This document shows positions 45,897 through 55,560 of a stretch of 64,000 nucleotides of DNA, piece by piece; the first letter of the stretch is position 1; the number at the start of each line of letters is the position of its first letter. A program made the position numbers and the translations under genes. This DNA is from an uncultured Pseudomonadota bacterium (lineage in GTDB: Bacteria > Pseudomonadota > Alphaproteobacteria > RUG11792): positions 53,523 to 117,522 of the forward strand of contig CADBLQ010000007.1 in assembly GCA_902795615.1 (NCBI GenBank), written 5' to 3'. The notes below the pieces were generated by a model. It was not told where the DNA came from. It searched no databases and saw nothing but the letters and a program-made list of their open reading frames with translations.

Positions 45897-46547
45897 TTAC
45901 TTTAACATTGACAAAATGATCAATCCCCATGTTACTGCAAGGAAGCTATCTAGTCGGTCTAAAACTCCACCGTGTCCGGGAATTAAGCTTCCTGAATCTT
46001 TTACACCAAAAATACGTTTCACCTTAGATTCTAATAAATCTCCTAATATTGCTAATATTGCACAAAGTACTGTTACAAAAAAATTGGTATAAGTTGGAAT
46101 CCAACGAAACGTTTTAATATACATGAAGTATGTAAACAATGCTGTTAGAAAGCCAATTATTGCACCTGACCAGGTTTTTTTAGGGCTAATTTTTGGTGCT
46201 AGTTTTGGCCCGCCTAGTAAACTGCCGCCAATGTAAGCACTAACGTCAATAGCCCATACTAATGGCAACACAAAAAGTAGTAGATGCTGAATATTGGTAT
46301 TTAACCACCAAAACAGCATGGCTCCCACTATGTAGATAATTCCAGATATGAATAATGTTTTTTTTTTGTAGCTGATTTTTGTCCACTCAATAAGCATTAG
46401 TAACAGGGCTAAAAACATTAACGAGTTAAAATATATACCACCAAATACTATTGCTCCTATTACTATAGGAATTAATACAATAGCACTACCTATTCGCTGT
46501 AACACCTCGATTATTCGACTATTAGCTTCCGGCTTTGGAAACATCAT
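45897..46547 (-). CDS. cdsA: Phosphatidate cytidylyltransferase
   Basis: Makes CDP-diacylglycerol, precursor of all membrane phospholipids. 216 aa, short for the family (about 270). Several membrane helices; the signature KDSGSLIPGHGGVLDRLDS is intact near the C-terminus and KISPKKTWSGAIIG precedes it. A run of ten T (A on the coding strand) encodes the KKK of YKKKTLF and is a potential slippage site. Divergent from rpmF. Confidence 0.9.
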   Translation of the reverse strand: MMFPKPEANSRIIEVLQRIGSAIVLIPIVIGAIVFGGIYFNSLMFLALLLMLIEWTKISYKKKTLFISGIIYIVGAMLFWWLNTNIQHLLLFVLPLVWAIDVSAYIGGSLLGGPKLAPKISPKKTWSGAIIGFLTALFTYFMYIKTFRWIPTYTNFFVTVLCAILAILGDLLESKVKRIFGVKDSGSLIPGHGGVLDRLDSFLAVTWGLIILSMLK

Positions 46548-46652
46548 TTACAATGAATACTGTTTTTACTACTGAAATTGTAACATCATATATTTTGGCA
46601 GATAGAACGTGTATGTTACACTAAATGCAGTTGATTATTGTACGGATTAAAT

Positions 46653-46835
46653 ATGGCAGTACCGAAAAAGAAGTTATCTAAGTCAAGACGTGGAATGCGT
46701 CGTTCGCATGACGCCATAAAGGCAGTTTCCACAATTAAATGTAGTTATTGTGGTCAACCTAATATTCCACACAATGTTTGCAAGTTTTGTGGACAGTACG
46801 CTAAAAGAGTTGCAAAGACAACTAAAACGAAATAA
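46653..46835 (+). CDS. rpmF: 50S ribosomal protein L32 (zinc form)
   Basis: 61 aa from the ATG at 46653; the frame opens 15 bases earlier but homologues begin MAVPKKK. RRGMRRSHDA is typical. Two CxxC pairs (CSYCGQ and CKFCGQ) show the zinc-binding form. It precedes plsX and fabH, the widely conserved rpmF-plsX-fabH order. Confidence 0.95.
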   Translation: MAVPKKKLSKSRRGMRRSHDAIKAVSTIKCSYCGQPNIPHNVCKFCGQYAKRVAKTTKTK

Positions 46836-46847
46836 TTCAAACTTGCA

Positions 46848-47867
46848 ATGATTAAAATTGCAATTGATGCTATGGGAGGTGATGCTGGTTTAGCAACAAC
46901 ACTTCCCGGCATTATTAGCTTTTCTCATTCATATAAATCAGATGATATAGAGTTCGTTGTTTATGGAGACGGCTCTCTTATTGAAAAGTATTTTGCTCAA
47001 AATCCGTGTCAATGTATTTATTCAATTATAAATACGGGAAGTAAGATAATTAGCTGTAACGAAGAGCCAATCCATGCAATAAAGAATAGTCGTGGAACAA
47101 GTATGTACGAATCAATAAGAGCTGTATCCGATGGAATGGCTGATGCTGTCGTGTCATCTGGTAACACAGGTGCATATATGGTTCTTTCGAAACTTTTAGT
47201 TGGAACAATTGATGGCGTTTTACGTCCTGCACTTGGTAATGTAATTCCTACCAAAACTGGTAGAACGATAATGTTAGACTTAGGGGCAAATACTGACTGC
47301 ACAGCAGAAAAACTTTTTCAATTTGCAAAAATGGGTAAGGCTGTTGCTATGATACTTCTTAATAAGAGAAATCCTATTATTGGGCTTTTAAATATAGGCA
47401 CTGAACGAATAAAAGGAACAGAAATCTTAGGACGTACATATGATTTGATTTCTCAAGATAATTCTTTAAATTTTAAAGGTTTTGTTGAAGGTAATAATAT
47501 CACTGATGGTTCTGTTGATGTCGTAGTCACCGATGGATTTACAGGCAATGTTGTACTAAAATCAATTGAAGGTTCGGTAAAATTAGTAGCAGAAATCCTA
47601 AAGGAAGAAATAAAATCTAATATTTTATCTCGAATAGGTTATCTTCTAGGATTGAAAAAGGTATTTAATAATATGCGTAAAAATTTTAATCCTTCCCTCC
47701 ACAATGGAGCACCATTTGTCGGTCTTAACAAAGTTGTAGTTAAAAGTCACGGTAGTAGTGAAAACATAGGTTTTGCTCATGCAATACAAACTGCAGTTGA
47801 ATTAGTACGAAATAATTTTGTCGAAAGTATTAAAAATTCTTTAGGAGAATTTAATGGAGAATGTTAA
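46848..47867 (+). CDS. plsX: Phosphate acyltransferase PlsX
   Basis: Converts acyl-ACP to acyl-phosphate for phospholipid synthesis. 339 aa. IAIDAMGGDAG at the N-terminus, VSSGNTGAYM, LDLGANTDC, GFVEGNNI and VTDGFTGNVVLK are conserved PlsX blocks. The gene overlaps fabH by 14 bases, so the lipid genes are coupled. Confidence 0.95.
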   Translation: MIKIAIDAMGGDAGLATTLPGIISFSHSYKSDDIEFVVYGDGSLIEKYFAQNPCQCIYSIINTGSKIISCNEEPIHAIKNSRGTSMYESIRAVSDGMADAVVSSGNTGAYMVLSKLLVGTIDGVLRPALGNVIPTKTGRTIMLDLGANTDCTAEKLFQFAKMGKAVAMILLNKRNPIIGLLNIGTERIKGTEILGRTYDLISQDNSLNFKGFVEGNNITDGSVDVVVTDGFTGNVVLKSIEGSVKLVAEILKEEIKSNILSRIGYLLGLKKVFNNMRKNFNPSLHNGAPFVGLNKVVVKSHGSSENIGFAHAIQTAVELVRNNFVESIKNSLGEFNGEC

Positions 47868-48819
47868 ATATAGCAAAGTAAGTGGTATTGCTACTTATTT
47901 GCCTGAAAAGGTATTAACTAATGATGATTTGTCGAAAATGGTTGATACAAGTAACGAATGGATAGTTACTCGAACAGGTATTGAACAACGACACATTGCT
48001 AGCGATGATGAATATACATATGATTTAGCATATAAATCTGCTATTAAATCGTTAGAACAGGAGAACCTTTCGGCAAAATCCGTAGATTGTATTATTGTTG
48101 CAACTACAACACCAGCTGATAAATGTCCATCAACTGCAACAAAAGTACAAAGTATGCTAGGTGCAACGAATGCCTTTGCCTTCGATATTCAAGCTGCTTG
48201 CTCTGGTTTTGTCTATGGCTTATCAATTGCTGATAGTTTTATAAAAACAGGTAAAGCAAGAAATATTTTATTGATAGGTTCGGAAACAATGTCTAAGGTC
48301 ACTGATTGGTCAGATAGATCTACGTGTGTCCTATTTGGTGATGGAGCTGGTTCATGTATAGTGAGTTCTACAACCAACGATGAACATAAGATAATTGATA
48401 CAAAACTGTATTCTGACGGAGAAAGATACGACCAAATAGTTATTCACAATAGCCTAAAAAATGGTGGTATGGGTCACATGACAATGAAAGGGGCTGAAGT
48501 TTTTAAAAGTGCCATTCGATGCATGTCAGATTCAATGCTGGATATTTTACGTAACAATTCAATGAGTATCGATGATGTAAATTGGATTGTTCCGCACCAG
48601 GCGAATGCTCGTATTATTAAATCGCTTTGCGAATTAAACGGTTATCCATTAGATAAGACGATAATTTCGTTACAGAAACACGCAAATACTTCATCTGCAA
48701 CAATTCCATTGGCAATAGATTATGGAATGCAAAATGGCAAAATTAAGAAAGGTGATATGCTGTTAATAACGGCGATGGGAGCAGGTCTCACCTGGGGTTC
48801 AGCCCTTGTTAGATTATAG
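47854..48819 (+). CDS. fabH: Beta-ketoacyl-ACP synthase III
   Basis: Starts fatty-acid chains by condensing acetyl-CoA with malonyl-ACP. 321 aa. The Cys-His-Asn triad is visible: IQAACSGF with Cys116, VPHQAN and KHANTSSA. GAGSCIV and the C-terminal GAGLTWGSALV are family features. GGAG precedes the ATG inside plsX. Confidence 0.96.
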   Translation: MENVKYSKVSGIATYLPEKVLTNDDLSKMVDTSNEWIVTRTGIEQRHIASDDEYTYDLAYKSAIKSLEQENLSAKSVDCIIVATTTPADKCPSTATKVQSMLGATNAFAFDIQAACSGFVYGLSIADSFIKTGKARNILLIGSETMSKVTDWSDRSTCVLFGDGAGSCIVSSTTNDEHKIIDTKLYSDGERYDQIVIHNSLKNGGMGHMTMKGAEVFKSAIRCMSDSMLDILRNNSMSIDDVNWIVPHQANARIIKSLCELNGYPLDKTIISLQKHANTSSATIPLAIDYGMQNGKIKKGDMLLITAMGAGLTWGSALVRL

Positions 48820-48828
48820 GAGAGGAGT

Positions 48829-49173
48829 ATGACATACGATAAAAATAATATTTTTTATAAGATATTACACAATGAAATTAGTAGTAAGTTCGTTCTTGAG
48901 GGAGAACATTTCATTGTAATTAACGACATAAAACCAAAAGCTCCAGTACACATGTTAGTTATACCAAAAGGAGAATATGTTGATTATGCAGATTTCGTTG
49001 CAAATGCTAGTGATGCGGAAATTTTGGATTTTAATAAAGCGATAAAACAGGTAGTTGACATGATGCATTTAAATGAAGGCGGGTATCGGTTAATTTCAAA
49101 TAGTGGAAAATTCGGTGAACAAGAAGTGCCACATATGCATGTACATGTGTTAGGGAATAATGCAGATAATTAG
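48829..49173 (+). CDS. HIT-family (HinT-like) protein
   Basis: Purine nucleoside phosphoramidase-type protein. 114 aa. The histidine triad PHMHVHVLG places His102, His104 and His106; FVINDIKPKAPVHMLVIPK-type core is preceded by NNIFYKILHNEI, the HinT N-terminal pattern. AGGAGAGGAG precedes the ATG. It lies between fabH and ileS on the same strand. Confidence 0.93.
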   Translation: MTYDKNNIFYKILHNEISSKFVLEGEHFIVINDIKPKAPVHMLVIPKGEYVDYADFVANASDAEILDFNKAIKQVVDMMHLNEGGYRLISNSGKFGEQEVPHMHVHVLGNNADN

Positions 49174-49183
49174 TGGTATTAAT

Positions 49184-51973
49184 ATGGAGAAGAAATTAAA
49201 AGATACTGTTTTTTTGCCAAAAACTGAGTTTCCTATGCAGGGAAATTTAGCAAAAAATGATCCCAAAATATTGCAATATTGGCAAGATGAGGAGATTTAT
49301 AAAAAGCTCCGGGAAAAATCAAAAAACCGAAAAAAATTTATACTACATTCTGGCCCTCCATATGCAAATGGTCATTTACATATGGGACATGCTTTAAATG
49401 GCATTTTGAAGGACATAATAGCCAAGTGTTATCAAATGTTAGGTTATGATGCCCCATTGGTATTGGGTTGGGATTGTCACGGATTGCCTATTGAGTGGAA
49501 AATTGAAGAAAATTACTTGAAGGAGGGCAAGAAACGTGAGAATATTCCTGTTGCTGAATTTCTTAAAAAATGTCGTGATTATGCGACAGAGTGGAGAGAT
49601 ATTCAAAAAGAAGAATTTCGTAATTTGGGCATTATTTTTGATTACAACGACCCGTATTATACAACTGACCGCAATACGGAAGTCTGTATATATGAAGACT
49701 TTCTAAAAATTCTAAAAGCCGGGTATGTGTATCGAGATAATAAGCCGGTTATGTGGTCAGTTGTCGAAAAAACTGCGTTAGCAGAAGCAGAACTTGAATA
49801 TCATGATAAAACTAGTGATGCAATTTACGTTAAATTTCCAATTTTCAAAACAAATAGCGAGTTGTTAAAAAGGGCATATATAGTAATTTGGACGACCACA
49901 CCATGGACAATTCCGGCAAATAAGGCAATAGCATATAACACAGAATTTAAATATTCAGTGCTGAAAGTAGGTGATGATAAATTAATCGTTGCCGATGCGT
50001 TAGTGGAATCATTTACCAAATCAGCAAAAATAAATGAGTATGAAAAGCTTGCAACTTTTGATGCAAAAGAACTGAATGGCACAATTTGTCATCATCCGTT
50101 AAGAAATCTGGGATTTGCTCTAGATGTTCCTCTGTTGCCTGCTGATTATGTAACTGCAGATGCAGGTACTGGGTTAGTGCATACTGCTCCTGGACACGGA
50201 CTAGATGATTTTTATTTGGGGAAGAAGTATGGACTATCCACTGATTGTTCTGTTGATGAAAATGGAATACTAATAAACAGTTTGCCATATTTTGGAGGCG
50301 AACATGTATTTAAAGTAAATCCGAAGGTAATTGCTGAATTAGAAAAATCAGGAAATTTAGTTAGTTCTTCAAAAATTGTCCATAGTTATCCACATTCATG
50401 GAGGTCTAAAGCTCCCTTGATCTTTAGGACAACTACACAATGGTTTATATCGGTTAGCCAAATTCGTGATAAGCTTCTCTCTGAAATCAAACAAACAAAG
50501 TGGCATCCGACATCTTTTATTAATCGTATATTAGGAATGGTTAAAAAACGTCCTGATTGGTGTATTTCAAGACAACGTTTATGGGGTGTACCAATTGCAT
50601 TATTTATCAGTAAAAAAACAAATGAAATTTTGATGGATGATGATGTCTTTAAACGTATAGCTGAAACATTTAGAAACGAAGGTATAGAAACATGGCATAC
50701 CCAGCCAGCTCAGTATTTTTTAGGAAATAAGTATAATGCAGAAGATTTTGAACAAGTTAAGGATACAATAGAAGTTTGGTTTGACAGTGGGTGTTCTCAT
50801 AAATATGTTATAGATGATCGGCCTGAATTTTACGAATTAGAGCGACAGGCTAGTTTTACAGAACATAATGAAAAGCAGGCAGATTTATATTTTGAAGGTT
50901 CTGATCAGCATAGGGGATGGTTTCAGTCTTCACTAATTGAAAGTGTTTTAACTAAAGGTCATGCTCCATACAAGCAAGTTGCTACGCATGGTTTTCTTGT
51001 AGACCAACAAGGACGTAAAATGTCAAAATCTCTGGGAAATGTTGTTGCTCCTACTGATATTACGTCAAAATATGGTGTGGATATTTTACGTCTTTGGTGT
51101 GTGAGTGGCGATTATTCAGAAGATATGCGTATAGGCAATGATATAATTAAGCATCAGCAGGATATATATCGTCGTTTTAGAAATACATTACGGTATTTAC
51201 TTGGTGTTCTATCTGAACATAAAAAAAATATTGAGTACCAACAATTACCCCTATTAGAAAAATTTATTTTACATAGGTTATATGAACTAGATCTATTATT
51301 AAAACAGACTGTGGAAGTGTTCAATCTACAGAAATTCTACACTGAGTTGCATACATTCTGCACTAACGATTTATCAGCATTTTATTTTGACATCAGAAAA
51401 GATTGTGTATATTGTGATGCAAAATCAAATAGTACAAGACAGGCTACATTAACAGTAATGTCTAATGTATTTGATTGTCTTGGGCGTTGGCTTGCCCCTG
51501 TTTTATCTTTTACAGCAGAAGAAGCGTGGAAACACGCAGGGCATTTGAGTAGTGTCCATTTAGAAGACTTTTTATCAATTCCATCAGAATGGAAAAACAA
51601 TGGTGTTGCGGAAGAAATGGTATTTATTCAGTCTGTACGAAAGGACGTTCTGAGTGTACTTGAGGAATTTAGAAATAATAAAGTAATTGGTTCAAGTTTA
51701 GAAGCAAAAATCACTATTGCATCTTCTAATAACGATGTAGTACAAAAATTAAACAGATACAATTGGAGAGAGTTTTTATCGGTTTCATCTGTTGATGTTA
51801 AGTTTGAAAAACAGTTGAATAATGAGAATAAAATCTTAGTTTCACTTGCAAAATCAGATGATCTAAAATGTGACAGATGTTGGAACTTGAGTTCTACTGT
51901 GTCACAATGTAGTACTGACTATGGTGTGGTTCTACTTTGTGAACGTTGCCGCAGTGTTATTAATCAGCTATGA
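49184..51973 (+). CDS. ileS: Isoleucyl-tRNA synthetase
   Basis: Charges tRNA-Ile, with post-transfer editing of valine. 930 aa from the ATG at 49184; an ATG at 49160 within the HIT gene is less likely. HMGH motif in ANGHLHMGHALN (66-69), KMSKS at 612-616, CP1 editing domain with TTPWTIPANKA and GTGLVHTAPGHG, and a C-terminal zinc ribbon (CDRCW and CERC). Class with C-terminal zinc, as in most bacteria. lspA does not follow. 4-base overlap with the glycosylase gene. Confidence 0.97.
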   Translation: MEKKLKDTVFLPKTEFPMQGNLAKNDPKILQYWQDEEIYKKLREKSKNRKKFILHSGPPYANGHLHMGHALNGILKDIIAKCYQMLGYDAPLVLGWDCHGLPIEWKIEENYLKEGKKRENIPVAEFLKKCRDYATEWRDIQKEEFRNLGIIFDYNDPYYTTDRNTEVCIYEDFLKILKAGYVYRDNKPVMWSVVEKTALAEAELEYHDKTSDAIYVKFPIFKTNSELLKRAYIVIWTTTPWTIPANKAIAYNTEFKYSVLKVGDDKLIVADALVESFTKSAKINEYEKLATFDAKELNGTICHHPLRNLGFALDVPLLPADYVTADAGTGLVHTAPGHGLDDFYLGKKYGLSTDCSVDENGILINSLPYFGGEHVFKVNPKVIAELEKSGNLVSSSKIVHSYPHSWRSKAPLIFRTTTQWFISVSQIRDKLLSEIKQTKWHPTSFINRILGMVKKRPDWCISRQRLWGVPIALFISKKTNEILMDDDVFKRIAETFRNEGIETWHTQPAQYFLGNKYNAEDFEQVKDTIEVWFDSGCSHKYVIDDRPEFYELERQASFTEHNEKQADLYFEGSDQHRGWFQSSLIESVLTKGHAPYKQVATHGFLVDQQGRKMSKSLGNVVAPTDITSKYGVDILRLWCVSGDYSEDMRIGNDIIKHQQDIYRRFRNTLRYLLGVLSEHKKNIEYQQLPLLEKFILHRLYELDLLLKQTVEVFNLQKFYTELHTFCTNDLSAFYFDIRKDCVYCDAKSNSTRQATLTVMSNVFDCLGRWLAPVLSFTAEEAWKHAGHLSSVHLEDFLSIPSEWKNNGVAEEMVFIQSVRKDVLSVLEEFRNNKVIGSSLEAKITIASSNNDVVQKLNRYNWREFLSVSSVDVKFEKQLNNENKILVSLAKSDDLKCDRCWNLSSTVSQCSTDYGVVLLCERCRSVINQL

Positions 51974-52707
51974 ATACCGATAAATGGGAATTAGAAGCAT
52001 TGTTAAGGTGGTACAAAGTGTTGGGTGTTGATGTTTTATTTGCACCCATTCCAGATAATTTAAAAAGTGCAACAAGTTCTAGCAATAATGCGAACATAGG
52101 TAATACGGTTAGTATTAGCACAACCAAAACGGTCACTCCAATTGAAATTAGCGATATGGATGGTTTTACTGTCTTATGCAACGAAATTAATAAGATTGAT
52201 TGTCCACTTAAACGAACAGCACGAAATACAGTTATATATGACGGTGATATAAAAGCAAAAGTAATGTTGATAGGAGAGGCACCAGGATATGATGAAGATG
52301 TCCAGGGAAAGCCTTTTGTTGGAAAGAGTGGTATCTTGCTTAACAAAATGTTGGCATCAATTAATTTAAAACGTGAAGATATTTTTATAGCCAATACTGT
52401 TTTTTGGAGACCGCCTGGGAATAGAACTCCATCACAAGATGAGATATCGTTATGTCTACCATTTGTTAAGCGTTTGATAAAGTTAGTTGCTCCAAAAGTA
52501 ATCATGTTATTAGGCAGTGTTGCAACACATGCGATTTTAGAAACTATGCAACCGATATCTAAATTACGAGGTAGGGAAACTGAGTTTATGGGAATTAAAA
52601 CTATTCCTACATATCATCCTGCGTATTTACTTAGAAATCCAAGTCAGAAAAAATCAGCATATAATGACTTACTTCTTCTTGAACGAGTCTTAAGTGGGAA
52701 CTATTAA
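51970..52707 (+). CDS. Uracil-DNA glycosylase, family 4-like
   Basis: Removes uracil from DNA. 245 aa. The core is clear: LIGEAPGYDEDVQGKPFVG, NTVFWRPPGNRTP, VIMLLGSVA and YHPAYLLRNP. The N-terminus (residues 1-75) is low-similarity, and the four Fe-S cysteines of thermophilic family 4 enzymes are not evident (only one Cys in the IDCPLKRTA stretch), which is usual for the alphaproteobacterial branch. It starts inside the ileS stop (ATGA). Confidence 0.88.
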   Translation: MNTDKWELEALLRWYKVLGVDVLFAPIPDNLKSATSSSNNANIGNTVSISTTKTVTPIEISDMDGFTVLCNEINKIDCPLKRTARNTVIYDGDIKAKVMLIGEAPGYDEDVQGKPFVGKSGILLNKMLASINLKREDIFIANTVFWRPPGNRTPSQDEISLCLPFVKRLIKLVAPKVIMLLGSVATHAILETMQPISKLRGRETEFMGIKTIPTYHPAYLLRNPSQKKSAYNDLLLLERVLSGNY

Positions 52708-52774
52708 TTTAATAAATTTTTAATTTTACCTTCATACAATCACCTTCAGCAAGGGGCGTATATACGGGAATATT

Positions 52775-54073
52775 ATGAAATTAAAAATTAAATTGCTGAA
52801 AGGAGTTGTATTTACAACAGCAGTGCTAGGATTTACTAATAAATTTTGCCCTGCCGGTTTGTCTGAATCACAGTCTACTCAATATGAAGAAATGATTTCA
52901 CAAACAGCTAGTATGATGGGAACATCCGTTAATCTGAAACGCCAATTAGAATTTTTAAAAGCTGAAATAGCAATGCTATTACAGAGCCTTACGACATCTG
53001 CATCGAATGTAAATCTAACAAATAATCCCCAGGCAAATAGGGAAATTCTAGAAAACATTTCAAAAATATGTGGCAATTTAAGGGCAGTTATTGAAGGATT
53101 GACTAAAAAGGCAAGTGAAAGTGTTTTACAATCGGGAGAAACCGAATTAAAGGAAACAGATATTGTTGATATGTACGAAAAGAACGCACAAAAATTCGTT
53201 GATATATACGAACAAGTTATAAAAATACTCGGTCAACTTAACTGGCTACGAGGAAATTTAGAAGAACTAATGTCACTTATCGCACCCGATGTTATTAACT
53301 TAAATACAGCAATTAGTACCAAAGAAGAAGGACTGAGTGCAAATGAAAAAAGAATAACTGATATCAAGAAAGATGTAAAACAACTTATCCCTAATATAGA
53401 AAAGGCTGTTAATGAATGTGAAGTATTAATACAAAACGCGGAAAAAATTTCAGAAGAAAGAAAACAAGTAAAGCAAAAAAAAGATAATGAAAAGGAAAAT
53501 GTCTCAACTCAAACTGATGATAGTTCGAAAGTATCAAAACAAAGCAATAATAACAATGAAAAAAATGACAATAAAGATGTTAGTGAAGAAGAAAAGAACA
53601 ATTCCACACAATCTGAAAACTCTAAAAATAATGAAAAAAAGTTAAATGATAATGATAAAAAAAAAAAAGAAAAAAATGGGGAAAATAATAATAAAAATGA
53701 AGCTGTCAATGTGGATGATAATACAAAAGATAATAAGACTAAACAAAATGATAAAAATAATAATAGTAAAAAAGAAAATAATAAGGATAATGAAAAAGAA
53801 GTAAATAGCAACGAAAAAGAGAAAGGAAATAAAAATGAAGGCGACAATGGTAAAAATGGAAAAAAGGAAGTAAAGGAAAAAAACGATAGTACGGAAAATA
53901 ATATTGAAAACAACAAAGAAGAAAGTAAAAAACAAGAAAAACAGGAAGAAAAGAATAATGAAAATGAAGGGAAAAGTGTTCAAAAGAAAAAAGAAAGTAC
54001 GATGAAAAAAGATGAATGTACTTGCGCATGTGATGAATGTAAAAAGTTTAGAGAAGCAAGAAAAGAGAAATAA
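52775..54073 (+). CDS. Secreted coiled-coil protein with Lys/Asn/Glu-rich tail
   Basis: 432 aa. Signal peptide (MKLKIKLLKGVVFTTAVLGF). Residues about 30-235 are helical with heptad-like leucines (QLEFLKAEIAMLLQSL, DIKKDVKQLIPNIEK), probably a coiled coil. Residues about 236-410 are almost pure Lys, Asn, Glu and Asp. The last 22 residues carry a Cys cluster C-x-C-x-C-x2-C (Cys415, 417, 419, 422) that could bind metal or form disulfides. A run of twelve A at 53657-53668 lies in the tail. It precedes the pilin-like gene by 9 bases, so the two are likely co-expressed. No family recognised. Confidence 0.65.
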   Translation: MKLKIKLLKGVVFTTAVLGFTNKFCPAGLSESQSTQYEEMISQTASMMGTSVNLKRQLEFLKAEIAMLLQSLTTSASNVNLTNNPQANREILENISKICGNLRAVIEGLTKKASESVLQSGETELKETDIVDMYEKNAQKFVDIYEQVIKILGQLNWLRGNLEELMSLIAPDVINLNTAISTKEEGLSANEKRITDIKKDVKQLIPNIEKAVNECEVLIQNAEKISEERKQVKQKKDNEKENVSTQTDDSSKVSKQSNNNNEKNDNKDVSEEEKNNSTQSENSKNNEKKLNDNDKKKKEKNGENNNKNEAVNVDDNTKDNKTKQNDKNNNSKKENNKDNEKEVNSNEKEKGNKNEGDNGKNGKKEVKEKNDSTENNIENNKEESKKQEKQEEKNNENEGKSVQKKKESTMKKDECTCACDECKKFREARKEK

Positions 54074-54082
54074 TCTATAAAA

Positions 54083-54622
54083 ATGAGAAATAAATTAACG
54101 TTAAATATAGACAGATTTTCAAAAAAATGGCTACGTGGATATAGCTTGGTAGAAATATCAATTGTACTCTTAATAATTGGTATTGTAACTACAGCAATAT
54201 TAAAAGGAAGAGCGTTAATAGAATCTACACGTCTTGATACCGCAGTAAATGACATGCGGTCTATCCAACTTGCCTATGGTCAGTATATAGATTCATACGC
54301 AGCTATTCCTGGCAATGATAGTGACGTCAATCACTTGCAAAATGTTGAAACTGGTAAAGGCGACGGTAAATTTGTTAAGGAAGATGCAAATAGGATGTTT
54401 AGCCATTTAAATGCGGTAGGATTAATTGAAAATGAAAACTTTAAAATACCAAAAATTGGAAAAGGATACAAAATTATAGAGGTATCAAATCACCCATATA
54501 TAAAACTTGAGGGGCTGACCAAGGAGCAAATTAATTTATTTAAAACTAAACTAACTGCCACATTTGGGACTACAATTGACATAAAAAATGACGAAAGTAG
54601 CGTAAGTATACAAATAGACTAA
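54083..54622 (+). CDS. Type IV pilin-like / pseudopilin protein
   Basis: 179 aa. The N-terminus has the prepilin pattern: a basic leader, then G-YSLVE (cut after Gly19, methylated Tyr20, Glu24 at +5) and a 20-residue hydrophobic helix (ISIVLLIIGIVTTAIL). The rest is a globular domain with IQLAYGQYIDSYAAIPGND, typical of pseudopilins with the conserved IPGD-like motif. A prepilin peptidase and an assembly ATPase would be needed; none is in the window. Follows the coiled-coil secreted protein by 9 bases. Confidence 0.82.
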   Translation: MRNKLTLNIDRFSKKWLRGYSLVEISIVLLIIGIVTTAILKGRALIESTRLDTAVNDMRSIQLAYGQYIDSYAAIPGNDSDVNHLQNVETGKGDGKFVKEDANRMFSHLNAVGLIENENFKIPKIGKGYKIIEVSNHPYIKLEGLTKEQINLFKTKLTATFGTTIDIKNDESSVSIQID

Positions 54623-54735
54623 ATTATTATTACTAATGAAATTAGTCCCATTAAACTTTTAGTTTTATACAAGTCTTTTATTCCTCAAATAAACTTTTCT
54701 GAAGGCTGTTCTTTTTTTAATCGGAAAATTTGAAA

Positions 54736-55560
54736 CTAATTTTTAACTTTGAATACGATTGTTCGTTCGATGCCTTGTAAATCTTTTGCGATTTCAACAA
54801 CTTTTAGCCTACTTTCTATTGCACAGATATTGTCACACTGGTTAATTCCTATTTCTAAAAATAATAGACCGTTTGGAACTAAGAACTTATGAACCTCAGG
54901 TAGAATGTTTCTATAAGCATCTAAGCCGTCTTTTCCACCAAACAAGGCAATTTTCGGGTCGTGTGAAGTATCAAAATCTAAATTATAATTTTCTGCGACA
55001 TATGGAGGATTACAAACTATTATATTGAACTTGGCATTTATATTTGAAAACCAATCTGATTTAACGCAATTACACCTTTTATCAATTTTAAGCCTTATTG
55101 CGTTTTTTTGGGCAACAGTGAGTGCATCAGTAGATATATCTGCTAATAGCAGTTTAGCATTTGGATATAAGTCCAAAATTGATAGTCCTATGCATCCTGT
55201 ACCACACCCTAAATCCAGTATAGAAAGCGTATCTGTTTTATTAGGAAAATATTTTACAACCAAGTCTACAATTAATTCTGTTTCAGGACGCGGGTCTAGT
55301 GTATACTCGTTCGTTATAAAATCATGGTTATAAAATGCTTTATGACCTACTATTTTCGCTACTGGAACATGGTCAAATCGCATTTTCAGCTTTGATTTAA
55401 AAGCGAATAATTGTTCTTTTGAAATTTTGATTTCTTTGGACAAAACAAGTGAACTATACGGCGTCCCTAATACATGTTGCAATAACACAAAGGCCTCATG
55501 TTCATCAACACTAAATGATGAACATAATTCCTTAATATCCTTACTTGAAAGGGTAATCAC
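54736..55560 (-). CDS. prmC: Peptide chain release factor N5-glutamine methyltransferase
   Basis: Methylates the Gln of the GGQ motif in RF1 and RF2. 274 aa. SAM loop LDLGCGTGCIGLS and the catalytic NPPYVAE, with RPETELIVDLV ahead, identify it. The usual prfA partner is absent; instead the gene overlaps ntrX by 4 bases. Confidence 0.93.
   Translation of the reverse strand: MITLSSKDIKELCSSFSVDEHEAFVLLQHVLGTPYSSLVLSKEIKISKEQLFAFKSKLKMRFDHVPVAKIVGHKAFYNHDFITNEYTLDPRPETELIVDLVVKYFPNKTDTLSILDLGCGTGCIGLSILDLYPNAKLLLADISTDALTVAQKNAIRLKIDKRCNCVKSDWFSNINAKFNIIVCNPPYVAENYNLDFDTSHDPKIALFGGKDGLDAYRNILPEVHKFLVPNGLLFLEIGINQCDNICAIESRLKVVEIAKDLQGIERTIVFKVKN

Noticed and set aside
50386..50394. Second TTATCCACA DnaA-box match
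   Set aside because: Inside ileS coding sequence and isolated; no sign of an origin.
53509..54029. Overlapping minus-strand frames rich in Phe/Ile/Leu opposite the charged secreted protein
   Set aside because: Shadows of a Lys/Asn/Glu-rich coding tail; three frames open at once, as expected from low complexity.
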